The notes: a model not told the origin generated them from the sequence alone. Shown: positions 37,401 through 47,357, counted from the stretch's first letter. The stretch is DNA of 64,000 nucleotides from Vibrio hibernica (GCF_015223435.1 NZ_VHKO01000001.1:124001-188000), one strand, 5' to 3'. Translations and numbers: made by a program.

Positions 37401-39581
37401 ATGTCTACATTCAACTTTAAACCAAGCTTGCTGCCTATGGCTATTGCTTTATCTTTTTCTTCCCCATTAATAGCGGCAGAAAAAACAGCATTAAACGAAG
37501 TGGTGGTTTCAGCAACTCGTACCGAACAAAATATAAAAGATGTATCTTCATCAATCAGCGTCGTGTCTGATGACACTATTGATAACCAACTTTCAACCGA
37601 TCCCCAACAAGCTCTGCAATATACACCTGGTGTGAATGTAGAGGGTCAAGGCCGATTTGGAATTGCGGATTATAATATTCGTGGGATGAATGAAGGGCGA
37701 ATCAAAGTGATGGTCGATGGCGTTGAACAACCAACACCTTACAACCCTGGCGCATCAGAACAACGTCATAATCCAGGCACTATTGAAGTAGATACATTGT
37801 CTGCTATTGAAATCAATAAAGGACCTTCTTCCACGTTATATGGCTCTGATGCATTAGGTGGCGCGGTTCTATTTAAAACTAAAAATCCAGATGATATTTT
37901 AATCACAGACGGTAACGAAAATCGCTTTGGCATAAAATCAACTTACACTTCCTCAGATGAAACTTTTAAAAACACTTTAACCTGGGCGATGCGTCAAAAT
38001 GATTTAGAAACCTTATTAATGGTTACCTATGCTGATGGTCAAGAAACAGAAACCTATCACTCAGGGCCTGGTGCTTTAGGTGAAAGCCGAGGCCAAGCAG
38101 ATCCAGCAGATAAACAAATTGGTAACCTATTAGGGAAAGCGTATTACCAAGTCAATGATAATCATAGAGTCGGTTTAACCGTAGAGTATTATCAACGTAG
38201 CTATGATGAACAAGAGCTACACAGTGAAGGTTCTAGTATAAACATGGGGCCTATGGGATCGCTGGTTTACAGTGATAACTACAATGAAGATGATGTGAAT
38301 CGATTACGAGTTGGCTTAGAACATGAATGGCAGATGAATACGACGATTGCCGATAGTTTACATTGGTCAGTTAACTATCAAGCAAGTGATTCTGAATATA
38401 AAAACTACGATACTACGACCGGATTTATGAGTTCAGGGCAACGAATGCGTTATCGTGATGCCAGCGATGATTTGATCAAATTCGACGCCCAGTTTGATAA
38501 GCTTATTGATCTTTCAACTCATTTTCATCAGTTAACCTATGGTATTAGCTACAGTAATGATAAGTTTGAACTCGATAATACTGATTATAAATACGATCTT
38601 GGCACTGTCACTCCTGGCAACACTGGACTCCCAGATGCACGCTTAGAAAAATGGGGCATATTTGCTCAAGACCAAGCCTTCTTTCTGGATGAAAGCTTAA
38701 TCATTACCGCCGGTGTTCGCTATGATGGATTTAAAGCTAAGCCTAAAGAGGATGAAGGGTTTACTACCAATTATTCAGAAAATAAAGAAGATGCTGTTAC
38801 GGGGAAAGTAGGTGCGGTTTATCACTTAAATGAAAATTTAAGTACCTTTGCTCAAATTAGCCAAGGCTTTAAAGCACCAAGCGTGCAAGAACTATATTAT
38901 GTCTACAATACTGGCGCGGTATACGAACCTAACCCTGATTTAGATGCAGAAAAAAGCTTAGCCTATGAATTAGGTTTCCGTGGACAACACGCACTTGGTA
39001 GTTTTGAGTTAACGGGTTTCTATAATGATTATGATGATTTTATTGATCAAGCTAACATTGGAACAGAAGTAAGTACCGGCAAAGAAATTTACACTAACCA
39101 AAATATATCTAAAGCAGAAATTTATGGGGTGGAATTCTCAGCTCGTCTTAACTTAGATGAGGCTTTATCAGCACCTGAAGGTTTATATTCTAAATTTTCT
39201 ATCGCTTACGCTGAAGGGAAAAATAAAGATACTGGTGACCACATTGACTCAGTGGCCCCACTTAATGGCGTTGTTGGGCTGGGTTATGATAGTTTAAATA
39301 ATACTTATGGCGGATTACTTAGCGTTAGTATGACGGCAAGTAAGGATGATTGGTCAACCGAAGGCGTTGCTGATGTTGCTGGTTATACCTTAGTGGACTT
39401 AACTGGTTATTATCGTCCAATTAATGATTTAACATTAAGAGCAGGTCTATTTAACGCCTTTGACAAAAAGTACTGGGAATATTCAAGCATGAACATGGAT
39501 GAACACTCATCCGGTACTAATCGTGATTTCTACAGCCAACCTGGACGTAACTGGGGTGTAAGCTTAGATTATCAATTCTAA
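37401..39581 (+). CDS. TonB-dependent receptor, heme/hemoglobin family
   Basis: A 726-residue outer-membrane receptor. Signal peptide (PMAIALSFSSPLIAA), TonB box-like NEVVVSATR, plug domain (about 40-150; YNIRGMNEGRIKVMVDGVEQ at its core), 22-strand barrel, and C-terminal aromatic end SLDYQF. FKAPSVQELYY and NPDLDAEKS correspond to the FRAP and NPNL boxes of heme receptors such as HutA and HemR. However, the heme-ligating His usually found between these boxes is absent. A Fur box lies upstream, so iron regulation is likely. The ATG at 37401 gives the shortest coherent signal peptide. The ligand is uncertain. Confidence 0.85.
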   Translation: MSTFNFKPSLLPMAIALSFSSPLIAAEKTALNEVVVSATRTEQNIKDVSSSISVVSDDTIDNQLSTDPQQALQYTPGVNVEGQGRFGIADYNIRGMNEGRIKVMVDGVEQPTPYNPGASEQRHNPGTIEVDTLSAIEINKGPSSTLYGSDALGGAVLFKTKNPDDILITDGNENRFGIKSTYTSSDETFKNTLTWAMRQNDLETLLMVTYADGQETETYHSGPGALGESRGQADPADKQIGNLLGKAYYQVNDNHRVGLTVEYYQRSYDEQELHSEGSSINMGPMGSLVYSDNYNEDDVNRLRVGLEHEWQMNTTIADSLHWSVNYQASDSEYKNYDTTTGFMSSGQRMRYRDASDDLIKFDAQFDKLIDLSTHFHQLTYGISYSNDKFELDNTDYKYDLGTVTPGNTGLPDARLEKWGIFAQDQAFFLDESLIITAGVRYDGFKAKPKEDEGFTTNYSENKEDAVTGKVGAVYHLNENLSTFAQISQGFKAPSVQELYYVYNTGAVYEPNPDLDAEKSLAYELGFRGQHALGSFELTGFYNDYDDFIDQANIGTEVSTGKEIYTNQNISKAEIYGVEFSARLNLDEALSAPEGLYSKFSIAYAEGKNKDTGDHIDSVAPLNGVVGLGYDSLNNTYGGLLSVSMTASKDDWSTEGVADVAGYTLVDLTGYYRPINDLTLRAGLFNAFDKKYWEYSSMNMDEHSSGTNRDFYSQPGRNWGVSLDYQF

Positions 39582-39604
39582 TCGCCTCTAAAATAATCAT
39601 TATG

Positions 39605-39637
39605 GCCACTGAATGTGCTGCATATTCAGTGGCTTTT
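39605..39637 (+). terminator. Terminator after the heme-type receptor
   Basis: GCCACTGAAT pairs perfectly with ATTCAGTGGC around a 9-base loop, followed by TTTTG. Confidence 0.85.
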
Positions 39638-39688
39638 GTACTAGAGAACAATTAATAATCGAAAATTTTCACACTCAATACAAAACCA

Positions 39689-40705
39689 TTAAGCTTCTGG
39701 ATACCCTTCAGGGTTATTCGACTGCCAACGCCATGTATCTTGTGTCATATCGTTTAAGGTTCGAGTTGCCACCCAATTAAGATCGGCTTTCGCTTTAGCT
39801 GGATCAGCCCAGCACTCTGCAATATCTCCTGGGCGACGATCAACCAGTTTATATGGTATTGATTTACCCGATGCTTTTTCAAAAGCTGCTACCATTTCTA
39901 AGACACTATTTCCCTTGCCTGTGCCTAGGTTATAGATATGCAGATTCGATTTTTTCCCAACGTGATTTAATGCGGCTAAGTGTCCATCAGCAAGATCCAT
40001 TACGTGGATATAATCACGAACTCCTGTTCCATCAATAGTTGGATAATCACTTCCAAATACCGATAAAAACTCACGACGGCCCACAGCAACTTGGGAAACA
40101 AATGGCATTAAATTATTCGGGATCCCTTGCGGATCTTCGCCTAAACGTCCTGATGGATGAGAGCCTACAGGATTAAAATACCGCAGCAACGTGATACTCC
40201 AGTCTGGATTTGCTTGTTGGAAATCGGTTAAACATTCTTCAACAATTAACTTACTACGACCATAAGGGTTAGTCGCACTTGTTGGAAAATTTTCTAAAAT
40301 TGGTGTCGACGCTGGATCGCCATAAACAGTTGCTGATGAGCTGAAAATTAAAGACTTCACACCAGCATCTCGCATAGCTGAAACTAAAACATAAGAGCCA
40401 TTAACATTATTATCATAATACTCTAAAGGCATCGAAACCGACTCACCTACCGCCTTTAAACCCGCAAAGTGAATAACAGATTCAATATCATATTGACTGA
40501 AAACCTTATCCAAAGCACCTTTGTCACGAACATCACCTTCAATAAAGATCGGACGCTGACCTGAGACTTCTTCAATACGGTCAAGCACACTCGATTTACT
40601 GTTATAAAGGTTATCAAAAATAATCGGTGTCATACCTGCATCGATCATTTGTATACAAGTATGGCTCCCTATATACCCCATACCACCTGTTACTAATACC
40701 AACAT
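39689..40705 (-). CDS. galE: UDP-glucose 4-epimerase
   Basis: A 338-residue short-chain dehydrogenase-type epimerase interconverting UDP-glucose and UDP-galactose. The NAD-binding GGMGYIGSHT opens it, FSSSATVYGDP carries the catalytic Ser/Thr, and NPYGRSK the Tyr-X3-Lys pair. PVGSHPSGRLGEDPQGIPNNL, cited by its core SGRLGEDP, is the substrate region. No other gal gene is adjacent. A DUF2789 gene lies upstream on the same strand, 106 bases away. Confidence 0.95.
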   Translation of the reverse strand: MLVLVTGGMGYIGSHTCIQMIDAGMTPIIFDNLYNSKSSVLDRIEEVSGQRPIFIEGDVRDKGALDKVFSQYDIESVIHFAGLKAVGESVSMPLEYYDNNVNGSYVLVSAMRDAGVKSLIFSSSATVYGDPASTPILENFPTSATNPYGRSKLIVEECLTDFQQANPDWSITLLRYFNPVGSHPSGRLGEDPQGIPNNLMPFVSQVAVGRREFLSVFGSDYPTIDGTGVRDYIHVMDLADGHLAALNHVGKKSNLHIYNLGTGKGNSVLEMVAAFEKASGKSIPYKLVDRRPGDIAECWADPAKAKADLNWVATRTLNDMTQDTWRWQSNNPEGYPEA

Positions 40706-40811
40706 AACTTCCTCAATATTATAGAAATTTCATCAATTCTAACGTACCCGTGTCACCAATAACAAATCCTTATATTGAATCGAAAATAAATTTATATAAT
40801 GGTGTAAGTAT

Positions 40812-41057
40812 TTATTTTCCAGGCGCCCGAAATAAAGCGTCAAGTTGATCAACAACTGAAGCCCAATCTGCATCTTCTGATTTTGATTCTTTTAAAAATG
40901 CAGCTTGAGAATTACTCCAAAACTCAGCGTGGTGAAGTTTCGAAGTGTGTGCCAATCCATCTCTATGTTGCTCAATGAACATTTCTATTTCTGATTCTGA
41001 ACTCCCCAAACCAAGTTGTTCGAATAAGGCCGTTAGCGTGTGATTATGCATTTCCAT
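40812..41057 (-). CDS. DUF2789 family protein
   Basis: An 81-residue soluble protein, HNHTLTALFEQLGLGSSESEIEMFI at its start (core LTALFEQLGL) and DADWASVVDQLDALF near its end. Both blocks are characteristic of DUF2789. AGGAG lies 8 bases before the ATG. Function is unknown for the family. It may be co-transcribed with galE. Confidence 0.85.
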   Translation of the reverse strand: MEMHNHTLTALFEQLGLGSSESEIEMFIEQHRDGLAHTSKLHHAEFWSNSQAAFLKESKSEDADWASVVDQLDALFRAPGK

Positions 41058-41175
41058 ACGATTTACTCCTCATTGACATCAAGCCAGTTAATGACCAAGC
41101 CTGATTCACTACAAAATATTCATTAACTATAGTAGATTCTAGTGAGTTGAGGTCCAGAACTGTATTTATTTACCA

Positions 41176-41214
41176 ATAAAAAACCTACACATTTTAACAG
41201 AATACGTGTGCAGG
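41176..41214 (-). terminator. Terminator after fabH2
   Basis: Read on the minus strand, CCTGCACA pairs with TGTGTAGG (one G-T pair) and is followed by TTTTTTATT. Confidence 0.7.
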
Positions 41215-41248
41215 CTCATCGATTGCGAGTGACTCAGGTAAATTGGTT

Positions 41249-42346
41249 TTATTCTGTTTCAGTATGAGAACGACAATGTTCGATCGCTTTTTCAAGCAAC
41301 TCTAGTGCCGTCTGCTCACAAGGTGGTAATTTAGCCGTTTGCTCTTCCAATGGCGTTATACGATCGCCCCACTTGATCATACCAGCGCCCCAAGTTAAAC
41401 CTGCACCAAAAGCCGCGACCAAAATATTTTGATTTGGTTGAATAAAGCCTTGCTCAACCGCTTCACACAATGCAATGGGTACGGTAGCTGCCGAGGTATT
41501 GCCATATTTTTGAATATTCACGAATGCTTTTTCTTGTGGGATGCCAGCAAAATCACATAGTGTTTGAATAATACGAATATTAGCTTGATGTGGTATTACG
41601 CGGTCTATTTCATCTTTTGTTAAACCAGATCGTTCAATGACCGATTGAGTCGCTGCGCTCATCCCTTTCACTGCTCGCTTGAAAATATCTCGCCCAACAA
41701 ATTCAAAATCCCAATGACCATTTTGCGGATCAAAGCGATCCATACGAGTACCAAAGTTAGGAATAGCTAAAATATCACGTCCTTCAGCATCACATCCTAA
41801 CGCGGCTTCTTGTAAACCAACGGGTGTTTCTTGTTCACAACGTGATAAAACAACAGCGCCTGCTCCGTCACCAAATAAAACAGCAGTATCACGTTGAGTC
41901 CAATTAAGATAAAAACTCAAATGCTCCGCACCAATAATAATGGCATTGCGATAATTGCCAGCTTGAATCAATCGAGTTCCCGTTTCTAATCCGTAAAGAA
42001 ACCCAGTACAAGCGGCATTCAAGTCAAATGCGGCAGCAACCGGGATTCCCAAGTTCCGCTGTACTTTTGATGCAATATTGGGAATTAAGGTATCGGGTGA
42101 ACACGTTGCAACAATAATACAATCAACATCGCTTGCCGTGATACCAGCTGCTTGCATTGCATTTTTTGCCGCGACCGTCGCTAAATCTGATGTTTCAACA
42201 TGACTAATTCTACGGCTTTCAATACCCGTCCGAGAGCGAATCCACTCATCTGAAGTTTCAAGAAAAGTACTCAGATCATCATTAGATAAAGTGGCAGGTG
42301 GAAGGCACTTTCCCCAACCTGTAATTTCAGCGTAAACATTAGCCAT
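41249..42346 (-). CDS. Beta-ketoacyl-ACP synthase III (FabH2 type)
   Basis: A 365-residue thiolase-fold enzyme that condenses acetyl-CoA or another acyl-CoA with malonyl-ACP. The catalytic triad is visible: Cys 113 in [11 protein letters not shown], His in VIPHQANIR, and Asn in [26 protein letters not shown] is the family N-terminal signature. It is about 45 residues longer than classical FabH, mostly through a C-terminal tail ([20 protein letters not shown]), as in the second FabH of vibrios. It is not in a fab cluster, so it is probably an accessory enzyme. Confidence 0.92.
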   Translation of the reverse strand: MANVYAEITGWGKCLPPATLSNDDLSTFLETSDEWIRSRTGIESRRISHVETSDLATVAAKNAMQAAGITASDVDCIIVATCSPDTLIPNIASKVQRNLGIPVAAAFDLNAACTGFLYGLETGTRLIQAGNYRNAIIIGAEHLSFYLNWTQRDTAVLFGDGAGAVVLSRCEQETPVGLQEAALGCDAEGRDILAIPNFGTRMDRFDPQNGHWDFEFVGRDIFKRAVKGMSAATQSVIERSGLTKDEIDRVIPHQANIRIIQTLCDFAGIPQEKAFVNIQKYGNTSAATVPIALCEAVEQGFIQPNQNILVAAFGAGLTWGAGMIKWGDRITPLEEQTAKLPPCEQTALELLEKAIEHCRSHTETE

Positions 42347-42593
42347 AAAAACACCTTATTATTTATTATATTTATCGTGGAATAGACTGAAATTATACGA
42401 CATTTGTCCACAAACGGATACGCCAACAGCTTCACCCAGTCTCAATCAAATTTATTTATCGAGATATAAAAAAAATCTCATTTTACATATTTATCAATAA
42501 GCCTCATATTCGCCCGAAAATAGCTTTATACCCAATGGCCACCCTCTTATTTTAGGGGCTGGCGGTGTTACATTTTATCCATTTGGAGTTGCG

Positions 42594-43754
42594 GTGAACA
42601 GCCAACTTTTAACCTCATCAAAATCCTCTTTAACCGTTCCAGTAATGGCACTGTCGCTCTATGCGGTTGCCTCTGGTTACTTAATGAGTTTAATTCCTTT
42701 GATGTTAGAACAATATGGTTTAAGTACGGATGCTGCGAGCTGGCTTGCCAGTGCCTTCTATGCAGGATTACTTTTAGGTGCCATGTTTATAGAACCGATT
42801 GTGGCAAAAATTGGTCACAAATCATCCTTCATTGTGTTTTTGATTTTATTTGCCTTAACCATTGCCGTGATGCCTTTATTTGCCACTCAAGAAGTTTGGT
42901 TATTTGCTCGTTTTATTGCGGGCATGGCCGTTGCGGGTGTGTTCGTTGTTGTTGAATCTTGGTTATTAATTGGCGATGAAAAAAGCAGAACCAAACGACT
43001 TGGCCTATACATGGGCGCTCTTTATGGGGGGACTACTTTAGGTCAACTTGGAATTGGTGCATTTGGCTCTCAAGGCATCATTCCATTTACTATTATTTTA
43101 GTATTACTTTTATTATCGACCACAGTATTGGTCTTTGGACAAAGTAACTCACCAAGTACACAGCAACATATGAGTCTAAGTTTCAAAAATATTAGTAAAC
43201 TCAATAAAGCCGCCATTATTGGTTGTATCGTATCGGGTTTATTACTAGGTTCTATCTATGGATTAATGCCATTAGAGCTACAAGCCCGTCATGTGACAAT
43301 TGAACAAATCGGGATATTAATGGCTTTGTTAGTCTTAGGTGGAATGGCAGTACAACCTATTGTTTCATGGGCAAGTAATAAAATTAATCACAATCTTCTG
43401 ATGGGGCTTTTTTGTGTATTGGGCGTGTTTGCTCTTGGCTTAACAACACTGACTGATAACAAAATGATTCTTGCCATTAGTTTAGTATTGCTAGGCATGG
43501 CGACTTTTTCACTCTATCCAATCGCCATTACTCTAGGCTGCATTGGAATGAATCAATCTTATATTGTCTCGGTCACTCAAGTTATGCTGCTAAGTTATAG
43601 CGTAGGATCGGTAAGTGGACCAATGGTTGCACATAGTTTTATGCACAATCCAGAAGGTTTGATGGGTTACTTATTCGTCACATTACTTGCTACCGCTTTA
43701 TACATGTTTGCGACTAGCTTAAAAAGCAAACCTCGTATGGTCGCAGGCGGCTGA
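42594..43754 (+). CDS. MFS transporter (YcaD-like)
   Basis: A 386-residue protein with about 12 membrane spans. The first cytoplasmic loop region has FIEPIVAKIGHKSSF, and GWLMARFIAG-like helix 4 reads FARFIAGMAVAGVFVVVESWL (core ESWLLIGD). These resemble YcaD/YfkF-type exporters. The start is a GTG with GGAG 6 bases upstream. A terminator follows. The substrate is unknown. Confidence 0.88.
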   Translation: MNSQLLTSSKSSLTVPVMALSLYAVASGYLMSLIPLMLEQYGLSTDAASWLASAFYAGLLLGAMFIEPIVAKIGHKSSFIVFLILFALTIAVMPLFATQEVWLFARFIAGMAVAGVFVVVESWLLIGDEKSRTKRLGLYMGALYGGTTLGQLGIGAFGSQGIIPFTIILVLLLLSTTVLVFGQSNSPSTQQHMSLSFKNISKLNKAAIIGCIVSGLLLGSIYGLMPLELQARHVTIEQIGILMALLVLGGMAVQPIVSWASNKINHNLLMGLFCVLGVFALGLTTLTDNKMILAISLVLLGMATFSLYPIAITLGCIGMNQSYIVSVTQVMLLSYSVGSVSGPMVAHSFMHNPEGLMGYLFVTLLATALYMFATSLKSKPRMVAGG

Positions 43755-43775
43755 TCTACCTTCAATTCAAACAAC

Positions 43776-43815
43776 AAAGCCTCAGGTGAGAAATCATCTG
43801 AGGCTTTATTTTTTA
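43776..43815 (+). terminator. Terminator after the MFS gene
   Basis: AAAGCCTCAGGTGA pairs along its length with TCATCTGAGGCTTT (one G-T pair) around a GAAA tetraloop, then T-rich. Confidence 0.92.
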
Positions 43816-43853
43816 TTCAATACGACATCCCAATATAACGCAGATAAAAACGG

Positions 43854-44522
43854 TTACGCTATATTTAAATATTTATGCGTTTGAATTGATAAGCGCCAAT
43901 TACGCTCAATACACACTTGCATACAAAGCTCTATCGCTCGTGGTTTTTGGCTGATTGGTTGAAGCGCAATTCCTACTTTATGCTGACACTTTGTTTCAAG
44001 CAATAATGCGTCTAGTTGCTCGATATCTTTTAGAGTACCAACAGGATGCTTTACTTCATTCGCTCGTTGCATAGCACTGATTAATACTGGTAATTTACCC
44101 TTCATAGCAATCTTTGGTGACACTGTCACCCATGTTTTGTCGGAACATTGGATCTCAAAAGTACCACTGGTTTCAATCTGGCATTGACAGCCAAGTTGCT
44201 CAAAAGCCGCCGTCAAAGGTTTTAAATCATACAAGCATGGCTCTCCGCCAGTGATGACAATGTGTTTGGCCGTAAACCCAAGAGATTGATATTGCTTGAT
44301 AATGTCACCTTCAGAGGCTAAGCACCATAAAGGGCTATCAGCTTGCTTTGCAATAATCTCACCAAAGCTAACTTCATCTTGAGGCTCAGCTTCCCATGTT
44401 TGTTTGGTATCACACCAAGCACAACCAACAGGGCAAACTTGCAAACGAACAAATACCGATGGAACTCCGGTAAAATAACCTTCGCCTTGAATAGTCTGGA
44501 ATATTTCATTCACTTTATACAA
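43854..44522 (-). CDS. queE: 7-carboxy-7-deazaguanine synthase
   Basis: A 222-residue radical SAM enzyme in the preQ0/queuosine pathway that contracts 6-carboxytetrahydropterin to 7-carboxy-7-deazaguanine. NEIFQTIQGEGYFTGVPSVF (core QGEGYFTG) opens it, CPVGCAWC is the CX3CX2C cluster motif and ITGGEPCLYDL the SAM site. The frame runs up to 44576, inside queD, but a TTG at 44522 preceded by GGTGGA gives the family's usual length, and I chose it. It lies 32 bases after queD. Confidence 0.93.
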   Translation of the reverse strand: MYKVNEIFQTIQGEGYFTGVPSVFVRLQVCPVGCAWCDTKQTWEAEPQDEVSFGEIIAKQADSPLWCLASEGDIIKQYQSLGFTAKHIVITGGEPCLYDLKPLTAAFEQLGCQCQIETSGTFEIQCSDKTWVTVSPKIAMKGKLPVLISAMQRANEVKHPVGTLKDIEQLDALLLETKCQHKVGIALQPISQKPRAIELCMQVCIERNWRLSIQTHKYLNIA

Positions 44523-44554
44523 AATTATCCACCAATTTCTTCTGCTAAACACAC

Positions 44555-44917
44555 TTACTCGCCAATGTAGAAACAACCAGCCGTACAGGTTTCTTTAATT
44601 TCAACTTTACTCAGCTGAGGTAAAGATGGTTTAACTTGTCGCCAAATCCACTTTGCCAATACTTCACTGGTTGGGTTTTCAAGCCCAGGAATATCATTCA
44701 AATAATAGTGGTCAAGACGATCATAAATTGGAGCGAAAATTTGTTTAATATCACCAAAATCAATAACCCAACCTGACGTTGCATCCACCTCACCTTTTAC
44801 ATACAAACGGACAAAAAATGAATGCCCATGTAAACGACCACATTTATGACCTTCTGGTACATTGGGTAAATGGTGCGCCGCTTCAAAAATGAAGTCTTTA
44901 TAAATTTCACAAGTCAT
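44555..44917 (-). CDS. queD: 6-carboxy-5,6,7,8-tetrahydropterin synthase
   Basis: A 120-residue T-fold enzyme making 6-carboxytetrahydropterin from dihydroneopterin triphosphate. The zinc-binding His residues are in FEAAHHLPN and LHGHSFFV, and the catalytic Cys is in [19 protein letters not shown] and [11 protein letters not shown] are also typical. The ATG at 44917 gives the family start (MTCEIYKDF). The frame extends to 44971. It is the first gene of a queD-queE pair. I see no preQ1 riboswitch upstream. Confidence 0.93.
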   Translation of the reverse strand: MTCEIYKDFIFEAAHHLPNVPEGHKCGRLHGHSFFVRLYVKGEVDATSGWVIDFGDIKQIFAPIYDRLDHYYLNDIPGLENPTSEVLAKWIWRQVKPSLPQLSKVEIKETCTAGCFYIGE

Positions 44918-45204
44918 GGAGTTACCGTTAGATTGATGTGGTAGATAGCTGTGATTGATTATCACAAGCAATTATTCATTCGATTTCGCGCTGAATATAT
45001 AGATACAAGTCACATAAATAAAGTCATATGGTCAAATTTCTGATTTATTCTATGCTTACTGTACATAAGTCCACCGAGTACAGCTCACCAAGTTAAACAT
45101 TAAACCTATATTTCATTAGCTGCCTTTCGTGATTATTGATATTATGCGCGCCCATCAATACCATCGGCTGAATTCGACGGTACAGATTTACTGGAGAAAG
45201 AAGC

Positions 45205-45423
45205 ATGAATCGTAAGAAAAAAATAAATTCAATCTTAAAAAAACGTATTAAAAAGATGAATTCAAAGTTACACCCATCCAATAAGCCCAAATACATATCT
45301 AAAGCTGAACGAGAAAAACTGGAAGCAGAAGCCGCTCAACAAGAAAACTTAGAGACTGCAACAGCAGAACAAAACGACATTGCCGTAGAGCAACAGTCAG
45401 AAGCGGAAATAACAGAAAAATAA
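45205..45423 (+). CDS. DUF2986 family small basic protein
   Basis: A 72-residue protein whose N-terminal half is Lys/Arg-rich (MNRKKKINSILKKRIKK) and contains KPKYISKAEREKL, the family signature. The C-terminal half is acidic (Glu/Gln/Ala). GGAG lies 8 bases before the ATG. A terminator follows. Function unknown. The basic half could bind RNA or ribosomes, which is a guess. Confidence 0.8.
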   Translation: MNRKKKINSILKKRIKKMNSKLHPSNKPKYISKAEREKLEAEAAQQENLETATAEQNDIAVEQQSEAEITEK

Positions 45424-45452
45424 TCTGCGTATTGATGGGTGCATACTCTATT

Positions 45453-45488
45453 GAGCCAACGTTTGACTCGTTAATCGTTGGCTTTTTT
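45453..45488 (+). terminator. Terminator after the DUF2986 gene
   Basis: AGCCAACG pairs with CGTTGGCT around a 14-base loop, followed by TTTTTT. Confidence 0.88.
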
Positions 45489-45572
45489 ATGCTTCTATAC
45501 AGCGAATAAAAGTTTCTATTTATAACAAGCTCCCCTCATTGATTTGAAAAAAATTTGCAATCAGCAGCCACG

Positions 45573-45788
45573 TTATCGCTTAAGTGGTTTCACTAAGCTA
45601 TCAAGCCCTTCAACTTTTAACGCTAGACACAATTGTAATAATTCGCCCAGCTCACCTTTGGGAAATTCGGCTTTATTTTGAAACCACAATAGATATTCTT
45701 CTGGTAAGTCAATCAACATACGTCCAGCATACTTACCAAATGGCATCGGCATTCTAGCCAGTTTAATCAGGTTTTCTTTTTCCAACAT
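45573..45788 (-). CDS. DUF3820 family protein
   Basis: A 71-residue protein containing MPFGKYAGRMLIDLPEEYLLWF (core FGKYAGRMLIDLP), the DUF3820 signature. The family is also called 'putative quorum-sensing-regulated virulence factor' (PF12843). A GTG at 45791 immediately precedes the ATG at 45788. AAAGG upstream is better spaced for the ATG. Function unknown. Confidence 0.85.
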   Translation of the reverse strand: MLEKENLIKLARMPMPFGKYAGRMLIDLPEEYLLWFQNKAEFPKGELGELLQLCLALKVEGLDSLVKPLKR

Positions 45789-45815
45789 CACTTCGCCTTT
45801 TCCTTCACCCCCAAC

Positions 45816-45856
45816 AAAAACGCCGATTCAATCTTTAGGAATAGATCGGATCGGCG
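45816..45856 (-). terminator. Terminator between two minus-strand small genes
   Basis: CGCCGAT (45821-45827) pairs with ATCGGCG (45850-45856) and the stem continues inward with one mismatch. On the minus strand it runs into TTTTTG, so it terminates the gene at 45913-46116. Confidence 0.75.
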
Positions 45857-45912
45857 CTCATCACTAGAACACTCTCATAGCCTAACAAGCCGTAACTTAA
45901 TAAGCCGCAGCC

Positions 45913-46116
45913 TTAATGGATTGGTTGACCTTTCTTATCATCAAATTGAGAGAAATGCTCTGCTAATATTTCTGGCGTTAATTTGCCTTCGGCCTCTAGT
46001 TGCTTGAATTTAGCCACTAACGCTTTTTGTTCTTCCATCGTTGGAAATGGCGTTTCTGGAGAGTCGGCTAGATTTGCAGTCATTTCTTCTAACTCTTTTT
46101 CAAAGTCGCTACTCAT
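45913..46116 (-). CDS. Small acidic hypothetical protein
   Basis: A 67-residue acidic protein (starts MSSDFEKELEEMTANLADSP, ends FDDKKGQPIH) with a helical middle, KALVAKFKQLEAEGKLTPEILAEHF (core QLEAEGKLTPE). The frame starts at 46167, but AGGAAA is 9 bases from the ATG at 46116. No family recognised. A terminator lies downstream. Confidence 0.6.
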   Translation of the reverse strand: MSSDFEKELEEMTANLADSPETPFPTMEEQKALVAKFKQLEAEGKLTPEILAEHFSQFDDKKGQPIH

Positions 46117-46394
46117 AATCATATTTCCTAAAAATAAACTTAACTTGATTCTAACGACTTTATACACACATCACCAGTTTGCTTGATTTAAATTCTGCAA
46201 GAAAATCATCAACCATGATCAAACCGCTTATCTATTAAACAGTTAAATAAAAAAAACATTTCTGGCCGAACTTTTTATGTTATTGCTGGTCCGAAATACA
46301 ATGCTTACAAATTGTAACAACTGCGCTATGTACCTAAATCGATTGAGCGGTATAACTTCATCAAAATGATGATTCCTGCATTCACGGAGATATT

Positions 46395-47357
46395 TTGAAC
46401 ATGCATTCAGACACTTTTGCCCAACTCCAACAATATCTAAATACTCAAGTCATAGGACAGAGTGAATTAGTAAAACAATTATTAGTCGCCTTACTCGCTG
46501 ATGGGCACATTTTGGTAGAAGGTCCTCCTGGCCTTGCTAAAACCAGAGCCGTAAAAGTGTTAGCAGATTGCATCGATGGTGATTTTCATCGCGTTCAATT
46601 TACGCCAGATCTTCTTCCGTCTGATTTAACCGGGACTGATATTTTTCGCCCTGAAACCGGTGAGTTTACTTTTCAACCTGGTCCAATTTTCAATTCATTA
46701 ATCTTAGCCGATGAAATCAACCGTGCACCTGCTAAAGTCCAAGCGGCAATGCTTGAAGCGATGGCAGAAAAGCAAATTACCGTCGGACGTGAATCTTATA
46801 AATTACCCGAATTATTTTTGGTGATGGCGACCCAAAACCCGATAGAACAAGAAGGTACATACCCACTGCCAGAAGCGCAACTTGACCGCTTCTTGTTGCA
46901 CCTGGAAGTCAATTACCCGGATGCTAATAGTGAATTAGATATCTTACGCCTAAATCGAGGTGAAGCTCAGGGGCATGTTGCTATTCAACCAGTTACATTA
47001 TCACAGCAAACTATTTTTGATGCTCGCCAAGCAGCGCTATCGATTCACATGGCTGACAATGTTGAGCAATATATTATTCGCTTAGTAATGGCAACTCGTC
47101 ACCCAGAACAATACAACCCTCTTTTAAAAGATTGGTTACAAATGGGCGTAAGTCCACGCGCTACCATTGCTTTAGATCGCTGTGCTCGTGCCCATGCTTG
47201 GTTATCAGGTCGTGATTTTGTCAGCCCTGAAGACATACAAGCAATGGCGTTTCCAGTACTTCGCCATCGCTTATTGTTAAGTTATCAGGCACAAGCTGAA
47301 GGTGTAACGCCGAACCGAGTGATCGCAGAACTATTAGCACAGGTTGGCAGTGCATGA
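46395..47357 (+). CDS. MoxR-family AAA+ ATPase
   Basis: A 320-residue AAA+ chaperone-like ATPase. Walker A is EGPPGLAKTRAVK, Walker B is LILADEINRAPAK, followed by sensor 1 (FLVMATQNPIEQEGTYPLPEAQLDRF, core ATQNP and the Arg finger region LDRF). The start is read as a TTG with GGAG 5 bases upstream. An ATG at 46401 is an alternative. MoxR proteins act with von Willebrand proteins to mature or assemble partners. Its stop overlaps the next gene by 4 bases, opening a six-gene operon. Confidence 0.92.
   Translation: MNMHSDTFAQLQQYLNTQVIGQSELVKQLLVALLADGHILVEGPPGLAKTRAVKVLADCIDGDFHRVQFTPDLLPSDLTGTDIFRPETGEFTFQPGPIFNSLILADEINRAPAKVQAAMLEAMAEKQITVGRESYKLPELFLVMATQNPIEQEGTYPLPEAQLDRFLLHLEVNYPDANSELDILRLNRGEAQGHVAIQPVTLSQQTIFDARQAALSIHMADNVEQYIIRLVMATRHPEQYNPLLKDWLQMGVSPRATIALDRCARAHAWLSGRDFVSPEDIQAMAFPVLRHRLLLSYQAQAEGVTPNRVIAELLAQVGSA

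Noticed and set aside
44918-45060. Possible preQ1 riboswitch upstream of queD
   Set aside because: No preQ1 aptamer pattern was seen. Only a short GTGAT/ATCAC repeat is present.
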